From Planctomycetaceae bacterium (lineage in GTDB: Bacteria; Planctomycetota; Planctomycetia; Pirellulales; Pirellulaceae), in the NCBI GenBank assembly GCA_002702965.1, contig PADE01000018.1:47459-62218 (forward strand): a DNA stretch of 14,760 nucleotides. Reading direction: 5' to 3'. A model generated the notes under the pieces. That model searched no databases, was not told where the DNA came from, and saw nothing but the letters and a program-made list of their open reading frames with translations. The position numbers were made by a program, and so were the translations under genes. Below are positions 14,528 through 14,760 of the stretch, piece after piece; positions within the stretch are counted from its first letter, which is position 1, and the number at the start of each line of letters is the position of its first letter.

Positions 14528-14570
14528 CAGGACCGGGTCAGCCGAGGCATCTCTGGGCTGCCGGACCCTG
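14528..14570 (+). repeat. Interrupted hairpin in the mlaE-like leader
   Basis: Three paired blocks, CAGG/CCTG, CCGG/CCGG and CAGCC/GGCTG, stack with small mismatches around a 12-nt loop (14544-14555), giving 13 base pairs. It ends about 30 nt before the Shine-Dalgarno. It may act as an upstream terminator or RNA control element, but no T-run follows. Confidence 0.4.
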
Positions 14571-14601
14571 TACAAAACACTCGCTTTGTCTAGCCGTTGA
14601 C

Positions 14602-14626
14602 AAGGAGGTGAAGCGTTCCGCTTCAC
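14602..14626 (+). promoter_or_regulatory. Perfect Shine-Dalgarno overlapped by a hairpin
   Basis: AAGGAGGTGA (14602-14611) is complementary over ten bases to the usual 3' end of 16S rRNA. GTGAAGCG (14608-14615) and CGCTTCAC (14619-14626) form a perfect 8-bp stem with a 3-nt loop, sharing GTGA with the Shine-Dalgarno. No start codon lies at normal distance. The ATG at 14638 is 26 nt away but only 11 nt away if the hairpin is folded out. The element may therefore bridge, or alternatively mask, the ribosome binding site. Confidence 0.7.
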
Positions 14627-14637
14627 GCGTGTGGTCG

Positions 14638-14760
14638 ATGAACTCCGTTGTAGTGCAGCGTTCGAGCCGCTTGTTCGGCGATTGGATGGCGGACTGGGGA
14701 CGGGTCGTCTTAGAGAGTGTGGAAACCGTCGGAGCGATGACCCTATTTGCCTGGAACACG
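14638..14760 (+). CDS. MlaE-like lipid ABC transporter permease (N-terminal fragment)
   Basis: Only the first 41 codons lie in the window. They read as a hydrophilic start followed by LFGDWMADWGRVVLESVETVGAMTLFAW (12-39). This is the amphipathic interfacial helix and first hydrophobic stretch seen at the N-terminus of MlaE/YrbE/TGD1 permeases (pattern G-x-x-V/L-L-x-x-x-E-x-x-G-x-x-x-x-F). Such permeases work with an MlaF ATPase and an MCE-domain protein to move phospholipids between inner and outer membranes. Assignment rests on this short stretch and is therefore moderate. Start codons in frame are ATG 14638, GTG 14629 and GTG 14608. ATG 14638 is preferred because folding of the intervening hairpin brings the perfect Shine-Dalgarno to about 11 nt. 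The expected partner genes would lie beyond the right edge. Confidence 0.55.
   Translation, partial: MNSVVVQRSSRLFGDWMADWGRVVLESVETVGAMTLFAWNT

Larger units (their letters stand above)
14340..14637 (+). other. Leader region of the mlaE-like gene
   Basis: These 298 bp contain no supportable gene. They include an interrupted GC-rich hairpin (14528-14570), a perfect 10-nt Shine-Dalgarno (14602-14611) and a hairpin between it and the start codon (14608-14626). Two TTGACA hexamers (14494 and 14597) lack a matching -10 element. The leader looks structured, which suggests control at the RNA level, but this is inference. Confidence 0.5.

Noticed and set aside
1..14760. tRNA, rRNA, insertion sequence, prophage or defence island
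   Set aside because: No cloverleaf with a conserved TPsiC arm, no rRNA-like stretch, no transposase or integrase motifs, no terminal inverted repeats with target duplications, and no nuclease/helicase/toxin modules were seen.

Overview
The window looks like ordinary chromosomal DNA of a planctomycete, probably of the Rhodopirellula/Pirellulaceae type. This is inferred from moderately GC-rich coding sequence, loose gene spacing with several 300-900 bp gaps, a secreted PQQ-like beta-propeller protein beginning with a WPSFRG-type motif, a secreted TPR protein, and several membrane proteins I cannot assign to any named family. I saw no rRNA, tRNA, transposase, phage gene or CRISPR array, and no recognisable defence or biosynthetic cluster.

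Layout, left to right. A secreted TPR protein runs off the left edge on the minus strand (1-971). Divergent from it is a PfkB/ribokinase-like sugar kinase (1361-2281); the space between holds a perfect 20-bp palindrome and a 15-bp tandem duplication. A 412-bp gap with three hairpins, one of them a long interrupted inverted repeat, leads to RNA 2',3'-cyclic phosphodiesterase ThpR (2694-3260). Two small membrane proteins follow (3416-3730 and 3866-4477), the second with an NTF2-like soluble part. Its stop codon overlaps the stop of a convergent M24 (Xaa-Pro type) metallopeptidase on the minus strand (4474-5580).

A 930-bp region without a firm gene (5581-6510) contains five tandem copies of a 16-bp repeat. 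From there on every gene is on the plus strand: a PPP-family phosphatase (6511-7212), an ACSF3/MatB-like malonyl-CoA synthetase (7309-8826), a secreted PQQ-like beta-propeller protein (8933-10195), a membrane-anchored hypothetical (10329-10916) overlapping by 8 nt a MOFRL-family glycerate 2-kinase (10909-12294), the zinc-ribbon gyrase inhibitor YacG (12681-12896), a multi-pass membrane protein (12972-14339) and the first 41 codons of an MlaE-like lipid-transport permease (14638 to the right edge).

The genes do not form one obvious pathway. They are a mix of housekeeping and central-metabolism functions: sugar, glycerate and malonate activation, RNA end processing, peptide turnover, gyrase control and envelope lipid transport. 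The least explained signals are non-coding: the perfect Shine-Dalgarno followed by a hairpin before the mlaE-like start, the long inverted repeat at 2439-2497, the 16-bp tandem repeats, and the palindrome in the divergent promoter region. I did not find convincing evidence for a new multi-gene system.
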